Source: Diphasiastrum complanatum (Eukaryota; Streptophyta; Lycopodiopsida; Lycopodiales; Lycopodiaceae). From it: DNA of 64,000 nt. The stretch covers positions 50,451,083 to 50,515,082 of the forward strand of contig CM055100.1 of NCBI GenBank assembly GCA_029204225.1, in the 5' to 3' direction. The position numbers and the translations under genes are program-made. Positions 21,753 through 34,359 of the stretch are shown here, one piece after another (within the stretch, counting starts at the first letter, position 1; every line of letters begins with the position of its first letter). A model generated the notes under the pieces. That model was not told the origin of the DNA and ran no database searches. It saw only the letters and a program-made list of their open reading frames with translations.

Positions 21753-22205
21753 CTACACACCTTCCTAGGATTGGAAATTTTAATAACCTACATTTCACTC
21801 TTTCATATTAACTAATTTCTAATGTATGTGATAAAATACAACATTATATTGCTTTGAATAAAATGAAAGTGATGAATTACATTTAAATTTTTTATATTCA
21901 TTGCAATACTTTTATGTATACTTTTATATTTAGAGTTGAATGTGGTAATTACAATACTCGAACCTTGGGTTATGTCCTATTTCAGAATGTCACCTCATAT
22001 TCCCTACGACGTGTAGGTTTTTCCATTCAAGGAAAGATTAGAACCTCGCATTTAACAGGAGAAAAAATAAGGGCTACACACCTTCCTAGGATTGGGAATT
22101 TTAATTACCTACATTTCACTCTTTCATATTAACTAATTTATAGTGTATGTGATAAAATACGACATTGTTTTGAACAAAATGAAGATGATTTACATTGACT
22201 TTTTT
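21753..22205 (+). repeat. Tandem-duplicated unit: rest of copy 1 and all of copy 2
   Basis: Positions 21758-21894 complete copy 1, interrupted by Copia. Positions 21895-22205 repeat the whole unit from TATTCATTGCAATAC through CACCTTCCTAGGATTGG to ATAAAATACGACATTG. The copies differ at several percent and by small indels. Nothing in it codes for protein. Confidence 0.88.
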
Positions 22206-22374
22206 TACTATATTAGGTAACATATTCAAATAATCAAGAAATTGAAAGAACACAAACTCATCGGTAAGCTCAAAGCTTTAGTTCAAGCTTGTTCGCTCTT
22301 TTAACGCTTGCTCTGTTTTCTTTTCTTTGAATATCTTTGTCACATACACAAGAAATTAAAAAATAACAATCTAT

Positions 22375-24081
22375 TTGTATCTCCAAAGCAGTTTGATGCC
22401 ATGGTGCCATAAGGATATGAAGGAGAGGATAAATTTGAGGAGGAAGATATATAGGCAAAACATCAAGGCCAAACCAGACAGACTCCTGGAATTATTGTTT
22501 CTCCTCCTGCTACTGCTACTACACTCGTGGATTCTGGTGACACACTTGGTTTAGTTTCTAACCTTGTGTGAGTGATCTAGACCATGATTTATGAGAAAAC
22601 TACCATGGAGAAGTGCATTTCCGAGTTGGGATCCGAAAATACTTTGATAAGCTAGAAAGTCATCCAGTTGAATCGAGAGTTAAAGGTTGCCAAACAGCAT
22701 GACGCAAAGTCAGAAGTGAAGATGAAAAAGACTCAATAATCAGTTGAAACTTTGGAAGGATATGTGGCTACACTCCAGAACACTCTGACAATAGTGCATG
22801 ATCAAGTCAATAGAGCCGTTCAGGATGCTGAATAACAAGTCTTGTTGCTTCAAGGGCAATTGAACATGGCAGCTCTTGATCGCGAAAGGCTCCAAGGTGA
22901 ATTGGATGCAACCACCTTTGAGCGAGACACCTACACATCATGTCTCACCAGAGGAGATCAACTACTTGTTCAAGAAAGCTGAGACTTATCATACCTCATT
23001 GGCCAAATTCCAGGGCCAATTTGATAGATTCAAACACACAACATCGACTGAGTTGGCAAAGGCAAAGATGATAATCAAGGACTACAAAAAAAGTAGCCGC
23101 TCAGGTCCTAGACGTAAATCTCCAAATTCAAGTACCAATGATGCCTCAATTCTCACCAACCCTACAGGATCAAGGTCTAGTGGATATAAGATTGGGATCA
23201 AGGGGCAGATGTTGAAGATGTCACAAAAACTCAAGCCATAGAGGCAGGTCCATTTACATCAACAACCAGGCCTTTATTCCAGAAACCAGTCACCATTGAG
23301 GAACAAATTTAGAATTTTTTACAACAACATCCACATGAGAGAGGTGGTTGGGTGATAAAATTCAAGACCTCAGAGATTGAGGCGAGAAGAGAATTGGATA
23401 AGCTACTCGCATTGGGTGAGCAACCACATTGGTGCAGGATAGTTTTTGAAAAAGCTCCAGACTCAATTAGGAGCTATGTCGCGAGTTCTCGCTAGCTCAA
23501 AATAGATCCATATTATATGTACCAAAGTCGCGACGAAATAAATGGAAAGATTTGGGTGTGCCAATGGATCAAATCAATATCCATACCCCAAATTGGCCCA
23601 TAATCCACCAAGACTACATTTGGACAATTTCAGTAGATTTCAAGAGAGCCCTACAAGCTTATGCATACGAGTACAGGATCTCACCAGATCCGACGGCTAA
23701 ATAATCGGCTCTTTTTGCAAATGATTTGACCAAGTTGACGTCCGTTTCTACTAGATGGGACGATTGCCTACCGACATTGGCTTTCGATCCAAATGTTCCT
23801 ATAATGTCTGACAAGGTTCCATATCAATTGCCAATAGCTCATTTGTATTATCATGCCGCGATGCTGGGTGGATCGTGGGAGTCTAGATTCACAGCATGGA
23901 CAATGTCAAAATGGATTGCCGGTGCGAATAAGTGCTTTCTTTCGCACAAGTCCGATTTCAACACAAAACTCTTGAAATTCATGGACAAAGTGTAGTACCA
24001 CTTGATCAGGCTATGAAAAGAGGCCAACTAGATCTCCAAATGAATAATCTTGTGAGGTGTCATGGGACCGCCACTAGTTTT
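22375..24081 (+). pseudogene. Retroelement accessory ORF (coiled-coil plus C-terminal domain), copy 2, broken
   Basis: Collinear with the copy at 2900-3956: CLQ/PKQFDAMV, an acidic EGEDKFEEEDI block, GDTLGLVSNLV, LNRELKVAKQHDAKSE, a heptad region ending LQGELDATTFERD, and SPEEINYLFKKAETYHTSL. It extends further: a basic patch, then a C-terminal domain with KIDPYYMYQS, NWPIIHQDY, SVDFKRALQAYAYEY and PIAHLYYHAAML (about 23490-23995). The C-terminal blocks parallel ORF C of the large Gypsy element (VDPFYMP, NWPVIPG, LRLQLLDFGHKY, LYYRAAFM). Many stops and frameshifts are present. It lies directly before the purine tract and 3' LTR. The function is unknown; a structural or gag-like helper is only a guess. 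Confidence 0.7.
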
Positions 24082-24093
24082 GGTGGGGGATAC
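24082..24093 (+). promoter_or_regulatory. Polypurine tract
   Basis: GGTGGGGGATAC immediately precedes the LTR start TGTTGGAGGG and supports the forward orientation of the outer element. Confidence 0.8.
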
Positions 24094-24593
24094 TGTTGGA
24101 GGGTTTGCGGACCCCGAGGCAACCCTAACCCTAGTTAATAAGTGAGAGGGATTTGGCACCCTATGTGTGTAAGTTCAACCCGATGATCACATGGTATTTG
24201 ATTAGTTACAAGTTGATAATAGAGCTTTAGGCCTTTTTATGGGACTTTTAATGTCACAGGGCTTGATAGTCAAGTTAGTGAATAAAAAGGGGTTCCCACC
24301 AATTTTCAAGTTGGTTCCCTCTAAAATTCAAATTTAAATAGTTAGGGGGATAGAAATTGGCCAATAGCATTTTAGGGCAAGACCCTCCAATACACTTTAT
24401 ATAGTGGTAATTCTGAATCATTTGTACTTTCTCTCTTCATTTCAATACAAACAGGTTGGCCCTCTTATGGAATGGATATGGATTGTCCTTGTGCTTCATC
24501 TCTCCTCCTCTAACTCTCATGCTTTCTTTGGATTTGCTAATTGTTGGATTTGATGCTTATTGGGATCGATCATTATTATGCCTTTTGTGAGAC
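24094..24593 (+). repeat. 3' LTR of outer element, truncated
   Basis: Matches the 5' LTR from its first base to about TTTTGTGAGA, then homology stops. The last ~230 bp expected from the 5' copy are absent, and another LTR-like unit starts at about 24601. Confidence 0.85.
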
Positions 24594-24600
24594 AAAAAAG

Positions 24601-25996
<1,396 letters not shown>

Positions 25997-26000
25997 ATAG

Positions 26001-26018
26001 TGGCGTCGTTTCCAGGGA
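26001..26018 (+). promoter_or_regulatory. Candidate primer binding site
   Basis: TGGCGTCGTTTCCAGGGA differs at five positions from the primer site at 7323-7340 and keeps TGGC, CGTTT and GGGA. It supports an LTR ending just upstream. Confidence 0.6.
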
Positions 26019-27690
<1,672 letters not shown>

Positions 27691-27789
27691 CTGACGACCA
27701 TCTGTCCCACAACAGAAGTAAATACTAAGCAATTTTTAGAAATACACACCTTCAAATCTATTACAAACAATCATAGTCTCTTCGGCTCT

Positions 27790-29700
27790 TGTGGACCCAC
27801 TTTAGAATGTTAAACAACAAACTTCTTTTGTGTGCATTTCTACCCAAAAAAGGTAGTGTTCTTGACAATCCATGTTGTACCACCAAACCATGCCTTTAGC
27901 TTGATATTGAATGCTTCTCTTTCCAAATCATTTTTAAATGAAACAATTTCTTGTGCTAATTATGTAATAGATTGCCTTGTAATGCCATTGATGGTAAAAC
28001 ACCATATGAATTGCCTTTTAAAGAAAATCCAAATGTAAGTTATTTCAGGATTTTTGGATCCATTTGCTTTGTGCCATGTTCTCTTGTATGTTAGAACAAG
28101 GAAGATTTCAATTCAATAAAGGGGATATTTGTTGATTATTGCTTGCTTATAAAATTTATGTACTTTCTACTTAAAAATTTGTAATTAGTAGAGATGTAAT
28201 ATCTCATGAAGGGGAGACCTTCAAGCGTGATGGTGAATCTTCAAGACAAGTTGATGGAGCATCCTTAAATCCACGTCATATCCAAGATATTGATGGAAAT
28301 GGGCCAAGCCTTGAAGAAAAGGAAACTCAAGATCTCATGTCTCCAAGGAGGTCTTCAAGCAGCAAACTCAAGCCTTTGAGGCTGACTTATGATGAAAGAG
28401 GAAGGCAAGTGGAATGTGGTAATCTCTCTCATGCACTCTTTACTTCCTTTGATAAACTTTCAAGTGTAAAATAAGCACTAGATTCTAAAGATTGGCATGA
28501 AGCCTAATGGTTGTAGAGTTCAATGGATTGATTGAAAATCACACGTGGAGATTAGTGGATCTTCCACATAATAAAAAGGCTATTGGTTGTAAATGGCTCT
28601 TTAGAACCAAACACAACCAAGATGGATCAATCAATAAGTTCAAGGTTCAGCTATGTGCAAAAGTACATGCTCTAGTCGAAGTTTTGGATTATGAAAAGAC
28701 TTTTTGCACCCATGAAAAATGATAACAATAAGAAATTTGATTGCTTTGTCTTCAACATTTGGATGTATTTTCAGATGGATGTGTAATGCCTTTTTGAATG
28801 GTTAACTTGAAGAAGAGATTTTTATGGAGCAACCCGAGGGCTTAATCAAGCATGGAGAAGAAGATAAAGTTTGCTTGCTACAAAAAAGTTTGTATGGCTT
28901 GAAGCAAGCACCTAGATCTAGGTGCTTGAAGCAAGCACCTAGATCTTGACATTCTTGACTTAATACATTTCTTTTATCACTTGGATTCATCTTAAGTGAC
29001 TATGATCCATCGTTGTACTTCAAATTTCACGATGGTGACATTGTAATTCTTGTACTTTATGTAGGTGACGTAATATTTTGTGGAGGCAATGTCAATCTCA
29101 TTGATGAAGCTAAGATGACATTGTGTAGGAGGTTAAAAATGCAAGCTCTTGGCTCCCTTACAACGTATTTTGATTATTGAAAAAGTTAGAACTTGTAATT
29201 ATTGCTTCATTTGTCAATCCAAGCATGCTACTTCAATTTTTAAAAGTTTAATATGGATATGTGCAAGAAAGTAGAAACTCCAATGGAGAATCATGTAAGA
29301 GATCCAATAGGAAAAATGAAAGATCCTTCAAGTACATCACACTCTATAGGAGTCTCATAGGCTCCTTCATTTGGCTCACTACTCCTAGACCAAATCTAAG
29401 CTATAATGTCAATAGATTGAGTCAATTCATGCAATCTCATTTGCTTCATTATTGGAAGCTGGCCAAAAGAGTGATTGAATAAATTTCTAGCACAATAGAT
29501 TTTGGAATATTGTATAGAGGATATCACATTGGTTTTATTGCTATTTCAAATTCAAATTTTGTAGGAGGCGAGATGGATAGACGGTCCATAAGTGCACATA
29601 CTATATTTCATGGCTCTCAAAGAAGCAAGACTAAACGTATTGTTTTTCTCAAACTTTTTGTAGTAAAAGCAGAGAATATTGGTCTTGGGCCTTTCCTGTT
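27790..29700 (+). pseudogene. Decayed Copia pol (integrase end, RT, RNase H)
   Basis: Read in pieces over all three frames. Recognisable blocks are CANYVIDCL with VKHHMNCLL (integrase), NGLIENHTWRLVDLPHNKKAIGCKWLF (RT start, 28507-28722), FMEQPEGLIKHGE and SLYGLKQAPRS (RT), YRSLIGSFIWLTTPRPNLSY (29340-29400) and GEMDRRS with a degraded SWLSKK (RNase H). There are many stops and frameshifts. A local duplication at 28896-28947 lies inside it. No gag, protease or LTR can be tied to it. Confidence 0.88.
28905..28928. repeat. 24-bp perfect palindrome
   Basis: CAAGCACCTAGATCTAGGTGCTTG is its own reverse complement. It arises where a GCTTGAAGCAAGCACCTAGATC unit of the RT is duplicated within the Copia pol remnant. 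Confidence 0.9.
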
Positions 29701-30988
29701 TTGGCCAACTCGATAGAAAAATTTGCAAGGAGTTCATGGATTCCCTAGCTATGTAGCCTAGCCCATCAAGGTTCTAAGATGGAAACTGAAAAGATTGCGG
29801 CAGCCAAGAATTCCTGGAGCTTCCTCTGCATAGTAGCTAATTTTGGCATCTTACATTGATCATGAATCATAATATCTACACTTAGCTAAGGGTCAAAAGT
29901 GGGGAAAAGTAAAAACAGATGATTGGTGTGTCAGTTATAGCTTCTTACTAATGTTTCTAGAAAGTAATGAGTTATAAAAACAGTTTGATTCAAGTCAATC
30001 CTTCCAGATTACTACACAAGATGACTTCATGGCAACTACATGTATTTCGTTTCAGTAAATGCGTCAAAGGCAATCTGAAGCTGTGACTGACGACCGATAT
30101 AGATTTAAAACTACCAGAGTTATACACATATCCAAAGCATTGCATCAAAGTAGATATGAAAAAAACAGCGAATGTCAATGAACTATTGGTTCTCCGAGAG
30201 AGAGTGCAACTGACACTAGAATGCTTTGTAGCAGCCTCCTACAAAAAATTCGTGCTTCCAAGGTTCTTTCCAAAGCACAGGAGACTACAAACACCCGACT
30301 GACTAATGAACCCACTCAATGGATGTTCACAAAACCCCTGCAGTCTCCCATGCCTGGAAAGGCAACTAAATGGTTGTAGTTTGTAAGTCACCCAATTAAG
30401 GATCCCAAAGCCCAAAGTGAGCAATATTGAACACAATCCAATTTTCTTTGCTATCAGCCTATCTCCCAGCGGTTTCTCTCTAGCCCTTCCCTATTCCCAT
30501 TGAAAGAGGTGTTTTAAGTTGTGTGCATGTGCTTGTGTGCCAATCATCCAGCTCGATTCTCAAAAATGAAAAGTATTCTTGGGGGCCAGAATCCTGCTGT
30601 TCAGATGGAGTTTTACAGATCCCAGAATTAGGGCACATCTAACATGATATCAGTGCTACAAGGGTTGAAACAGTAGCATGAAGTGCATGCAGTACATCTA
30701 TGAACCCTAAATTTGTATAGCCCCGAACCTCTTGGACATCCAGCCCAAGTAAGAATCCAAGATGCCATCCCATATTTGAAGGCCAAAAAATATGCATGTT
30801 GTCACACAATTGGTCGTAGCCAACATCGACCGGGGCTGCAACTCCTATTTGGCAGGCCTCACCCTTCCCCTGAGGTTCCTTCTTCACAGACCCGATTTTC
30901 CATCCTGTCAGAAATCTACATAGCATGAAAGTAGTCAAAACAATTTGCTCAAACACAGGTATTTTCCCTCGTGTTTCAAACAACCTAC
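29701..30988. other. No gene assigned; partly intron of the ABC-transporter fragment
   Basis: The reverse strand below 30989 is the expected intron following the ABC exon. It happens to stay open to 30639, but with no transporter homology. I could not find the next exon (the region after the P-loop leading to the signature motif) between 29990 and 30988. Confidence 0.5.
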
Positions 30989-31625
30989 CGTGTACAGGAT
31001 CATATAGACGGAGAAGCAACTTTGCAAGGGTTGTCTATCCCCCTCCTGAGGGCCCCACCAAGGCAACCATCTCACCAGCCCATACATCTAAATGCAAATT
31101 GCTTAACACCCAGGGTGGGCAATCACCATAAGCAAAGAAAACATTTGAGAATTTTACATCACCAGAGACTTTTGCTAAAGGTATTGCTCCTGCTTTTTCA
31201 ACGATCTACATTCAAAGATAAGTTCCATTTGCAACATTGCTCCATTTCTTAAGATCAATCCTCAATATGCTTGAATCCATTACTTTTAAGAGACCCATCA
31301 TTGCTATCTGCCAACATGTAGAAACTTTTGTGTAGTACGAAGGAAGTCATGGATCACCTTTTTGAAAGAAAATCCGCTAATTGTGAAAGAAAAAGCTCCA
31401 CTCCTAACTACTGTACTCTATGAAGCCTAAAACGTATCTCCACATGACAGGAGTAGAGCTGTCTTGTGCCATGCCTCAATTCCAACAAAAATTATCTCAA
31501 TCTCCTAAAATATCAGATGGGCAGAAATTTAGCAAACATGCCCTTGAATAATTTGCAGTCAACTCAAATAATCGTTCAATGGCCGGCTCCCCTTGTTTCA
31601 AGTCATTGTACGCCTTTCCAATGGC
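30989..31625 (-). pseudogene. ABC transporter B-family fragment (two exons, ABCB29-like)
   Basis: Exon 1 (31557-31625) codes for 23 residues, AIGKAYNDLKQGEPAIERLF, the linker between membrane and ATPase domains of plant chloroplast-type half transporters such as ABCB29. Exon 2 (30989-31205, 217 bp) codes for the start of the nucleotide-binding domain: VSGDVKFSNVFFAYG, the A-loop region, then GPSGGG-stop-TTLAKLLLRLYDPVHG. The Walker A lysine codon is TAG (complement of 31035-31037). Splice signals fit: CAG before exon 1, GTAG before exon 2 and GTAGGT after it. The donor after exon 1 reads GCAAAT instead of GTAAAT. It is an intron-bearing gene fragment, so it was not copied from processed mRNA. 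The remaining exons are not visible. The ABCB29 assignment is from remembered family features and needs a search. Confidence 0.8.
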
Positions 31626-32709
31626 CTGACACAATATTCAACAATCATAATGATATGAATGAATATATGGTTATGGAACCATCCCAAATAAAACATCAAT
31701 AGCACTCTGACCAGAATCAAATGCTCCACAAAAAAGACAAACAGAAACCTGAGGAAGTTTGAGGCCTTAAGGCTTAGATATACCGTAACTCCAAGTGAAC
31801 TAAGAAAAAATTTAGCAAAAATTTCCATAAAAGAAGTGCCTTGCATTCAATAATACATAACCAGTCACAACCACTGGTTATGAATGTAATTGGACCCAAG
31901 AAGTCCAAAGGAAGAGCGTAGTAATCTTCTCAACTTTCACAAAAGAGTAGGATTTACACCTAATTTATGAGAAGATCCAAGAAACTCCATTTGAGACATG
32001 AGGTGATGAAGTGATACTCACCATATTTCTAACAGGAACTAGATAGACATCTATACAAAGTGCCAATTACAGAATTTCTTCACTATCATAGCACCAGCCT
32101 CTTCTTCTTCCACAACATGCTTCAACCCAAACATAGAACACCATTCCATACCTTTACGGAACAAAATAAAAATTAGTGAATTCCAGAATGCAAATGTGAA
32201 TGAAAAGTCGTTTCAGAACGGTTTTGAATTTCTGGAACATTCTGCTGGGAAATATTTCTAGATTTTATTCCTTGGAGTTTTTCATAGGGAATTTGTATAT
32301 TAGATGTCTTGAATTAAAAAAACCCAAAAAAAAATCATACATTGTGAATACAAAAGCCTGTTTGGCTCTTGAGTAATGCTCTGATTATTTGTACGTCAAA
32401 AAAATCTTTGCACAATGTAACGTACAATGAAGCAGAGTCTAGACTAGCAACCAGAAACTAATAACCATTTTATGAAATTTTAGATTACTAGAGAACGCAA
32501 CGAGAAACTTGAAATTTTGAACTTAGAAATAAGGATGTCACATAGCGCTCATCCAACAACATCAATAATTCTAAAAACCTTATGTTATAATGTCATATAG
32601 AGTTTAGCACATGGCTTGGCACATAGAAGTATAGTTATGGGAGCATGTGCATCATAAAAAACGAACAATACATGCCAATATCATCGATATATGCAAAAAC
32701 ATCTAATCT
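31626..32709. other. No recognisable gene
   Basis: If the ABC fragment extends upstream, further exons would be on the reverse strand here, but I see none. A reverse frame at 31598-31846 includes hydrophobic residues that could echo a membrane exon; the evidence is too weak to call. The rest is AT-rich. Confidence 0.45.
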
Positions 32710-33160
32710 CTACAGCTTGTAGTTCTCATCTGAGAAGCTCTCCTCACTATCACTACTAGATGATGAGAAAGATGAAAGATCATCATCCTCGGGAATGTGT
32801 TGTGGTCTGCCCATGACTCTCCCTCCACCTCTACCTCTGCCTCTTGATCTATCATGGGCTCATAGGGACTTTAATGCCTATTCATGAAATTCTACTATCA
32901 ATGCCCGAGAAATCCCTGGCTCAACATGCAAATCCATGAGCCTAACTCATCAAGGATCTCTAGGCCGGGCCCTTCTTTTGCATATCAATGATGTAGGCTC
33001 AGGCTATGTCTCTACATTTGGGTCAACAAATTGTCTCTCATCACTAACACACTCATCATCAAAAGCCCCCTCTCGCTCATCTCCCTCCTCATCCTCATCA
33101 ATGTCCTCCTCAGCCTCATCACTTACCTCATGTCTTACAAGCTTCATCTTTGCCCTAGTG
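32710..33160 (-). pseudogene. Acidic, RG-rich protein remnant (unassigned)
   Basis: The reverse strand has an open acidic region (EEDIDEDEEGDEREGAFDDE), then, after stops, an RGRGRGGGR basic patch, and a Ser/Asp/Glu tail ending DSEESFSDENYKL and a stop at 32710. Such tails close some plant hAT transposases. As a hAT remnant follows on the same strand beyond 34360, this could be its displaced C-terminus separated by the LTR-like insert at 33162-34238. This link is inference only. Confidence 0.4.
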
Positions 33161-33161
33161 T

Positions 33162-34238
33162 AGCGCAGGCATCCCAAAGGGAGCCGGGAACCACGACTTA
33201 GCTTCCCAGCCTTCAACTCTTGCCATCCAAACCCACTTGACATACAAGCAGCCAACTCGCCAACAACGATCAGACTTAACCAACTTGAAGTTCCGAAAAC
33301 CAACATTGAGATCCAACCTGGCACCATGCCAGATCGGGGGTCCCGATGTGGGTGACTTCCCTCCAAGCAAGTCGCCCGACATACATCAAACTTAACCAAC
33401 TCGAAGCTTCGTTACAAACGAGTAACATCCATTCCAAGCAAGCGGTCTGACTTACATCAAACTTAACCAACTGAAAGCTTCGTCACGAGCGCTGGAAGCC
33501 AACCTGGCGCCATGCCAGACTGGACAACCATAAACAAGTAACTTCCACCCAAGCAAGCCATCCAACTCAGTCGACAGGTTAGAGCCCGTTCCCCAAGAGC
33601 TTAACCCATTCACGTTCATGCAAGGAACACTCAGAACCACAAGCCGCGACAGATATGGAGACAACCAGTTCCTGGACCAAATGGTCCCGACAGCATACCG
33701 CTGGGGCCACGGACAGAATGGTCCCGACGGCATACCGCTAGCGTCCCGTAAATACGACCCTCAGCTATGTGCCAACTTAAAAATTTTGAAGCGGCCTTAC
33801 AATTGGCGCTTTTACCGAACACTGAAACCCAGAAGGTAATCAGAGTCAGTTTGAGGAAAATCCCACTTTATTGATAAAAAATCTGAGAAGGTTACATTTC
33901 ACGTGTGTGACTGACCCTAGTCTCCGGGGCGCTAGCATGCCAAGGCGAGAGTTATGACAACATTCCAGCAAGGGAGGCTGAGACTTGGTTGGAGCTCGCC
34001 GCACTCCCCCATAGTATTGGTGGGATTCGGCATCCCCCCTTCATACCAAGCACTCTACCCAAGCTGGTAAAGCACGTTTTTCTCTCTCTAGGATTTTCTC
34101 TTCCTAGAAAGTCATTTTCTCTCTCTAGATTTTATTGATCCCCAGGCTTCCTTTAATCATTCCTAGATCGTGTGAGGTGATTGCACATCGATCTGAGCTC
34201 TCTGGACTTCGCTAGAACCGATCAAAGATTTTCAACCA
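33162..34238 (+). repeat. Candidate LTR, GC-richer than surroundings
   Basis: Starts at TGTAGCGCAGG and ends near TTTTCA/ACCA before a possible primer site at 34247-34259 (TGGCACCGGCTGG). It has a CT-rich stretch (34080-34130) like other plant LTRs. No partner LTR is in the window, so limits are provisional. It sits between two reverse-strand fragments that may be one hAT gene. Confidence 0.4.
33230..33580. repeat. Degenerate tandem repeat, about 85-100 bp
   Basis: Three to four imperfect copies of a unit with CCAAGCAAG, GACxTACATCAAACTTAACCAACT, GAAGCTTCGT and CAACCTGGCxCCATGCCAGA. These occur inside the candidate LTR. Confidence 0.75.
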
Positions 34239-34261
34239 TAGGAACTTGGCACCGGCTGGAT

Positions 34262-34351
34262 TCTGGTCACAGTGGCGCCGACGCCGTTGGCGCCGGGAGC
34301 AGCAGGGGCGCTGCTGGCGCCAGGGACAGTGCTGGCGCCAGTGGCGCCGAA
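34262..34351. repeat. GGCGCC-rich repeat block
   Basis: Six GGCGCC/GGCGCT units in 90 bp with a local GC content far above the surroundings. It codes for Gly/Ala/Ser-rich repeats on both strands, which I take as a by-product. Confidence 0.7.
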
Positions 34352-34359
34352 AGTAAAGC

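Larger units (their letters stand above)
6563..24593 (+). mobile_element. Non-autonomous Gypsy-lineage LTR element (outer level of nest)
   Basis: The element has a 5' LTR (6563-7313), a primer binding site (7323-7340), gag, protease, a non-coding tandem repeat, a coiled-coil accessory ORF, a purine tract and a 3' LTR starting at 24094. Both LTRs begin TGTTGGAGGG and share GTTAATAAGTGAGAGGG. It is interrupted by an 11.5-kb reverse-strand Copia insertion. Without that insertion and its duplicated CTACA, the internal region is about 5.25 kb and contains no RT, RNase H or integrase. The order gag-pro then accessory ORF then LTR mirrors the two ends of the 14.7-kb Gypsy element at 43471-58162, so I infer a deletion derivative of that lineage. 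The 3' LTR stops early at 24593, next to another LTR-like unit. Confidence 0.8.

Noticed and set aside
30639-30988. Extension of the ABC exon into a 126-codon ORF
   Set aside because: It runs past a good GT splice donor at 30988-30987 into sequence without transporter similarity; most likely intron that happens to be open.
34262-34351. Coding Gly/Ala-rich domain
   Set aside because: Both strands give similar low-complexity translations from GGCGCC units, and no flanking coding sequence supports it.
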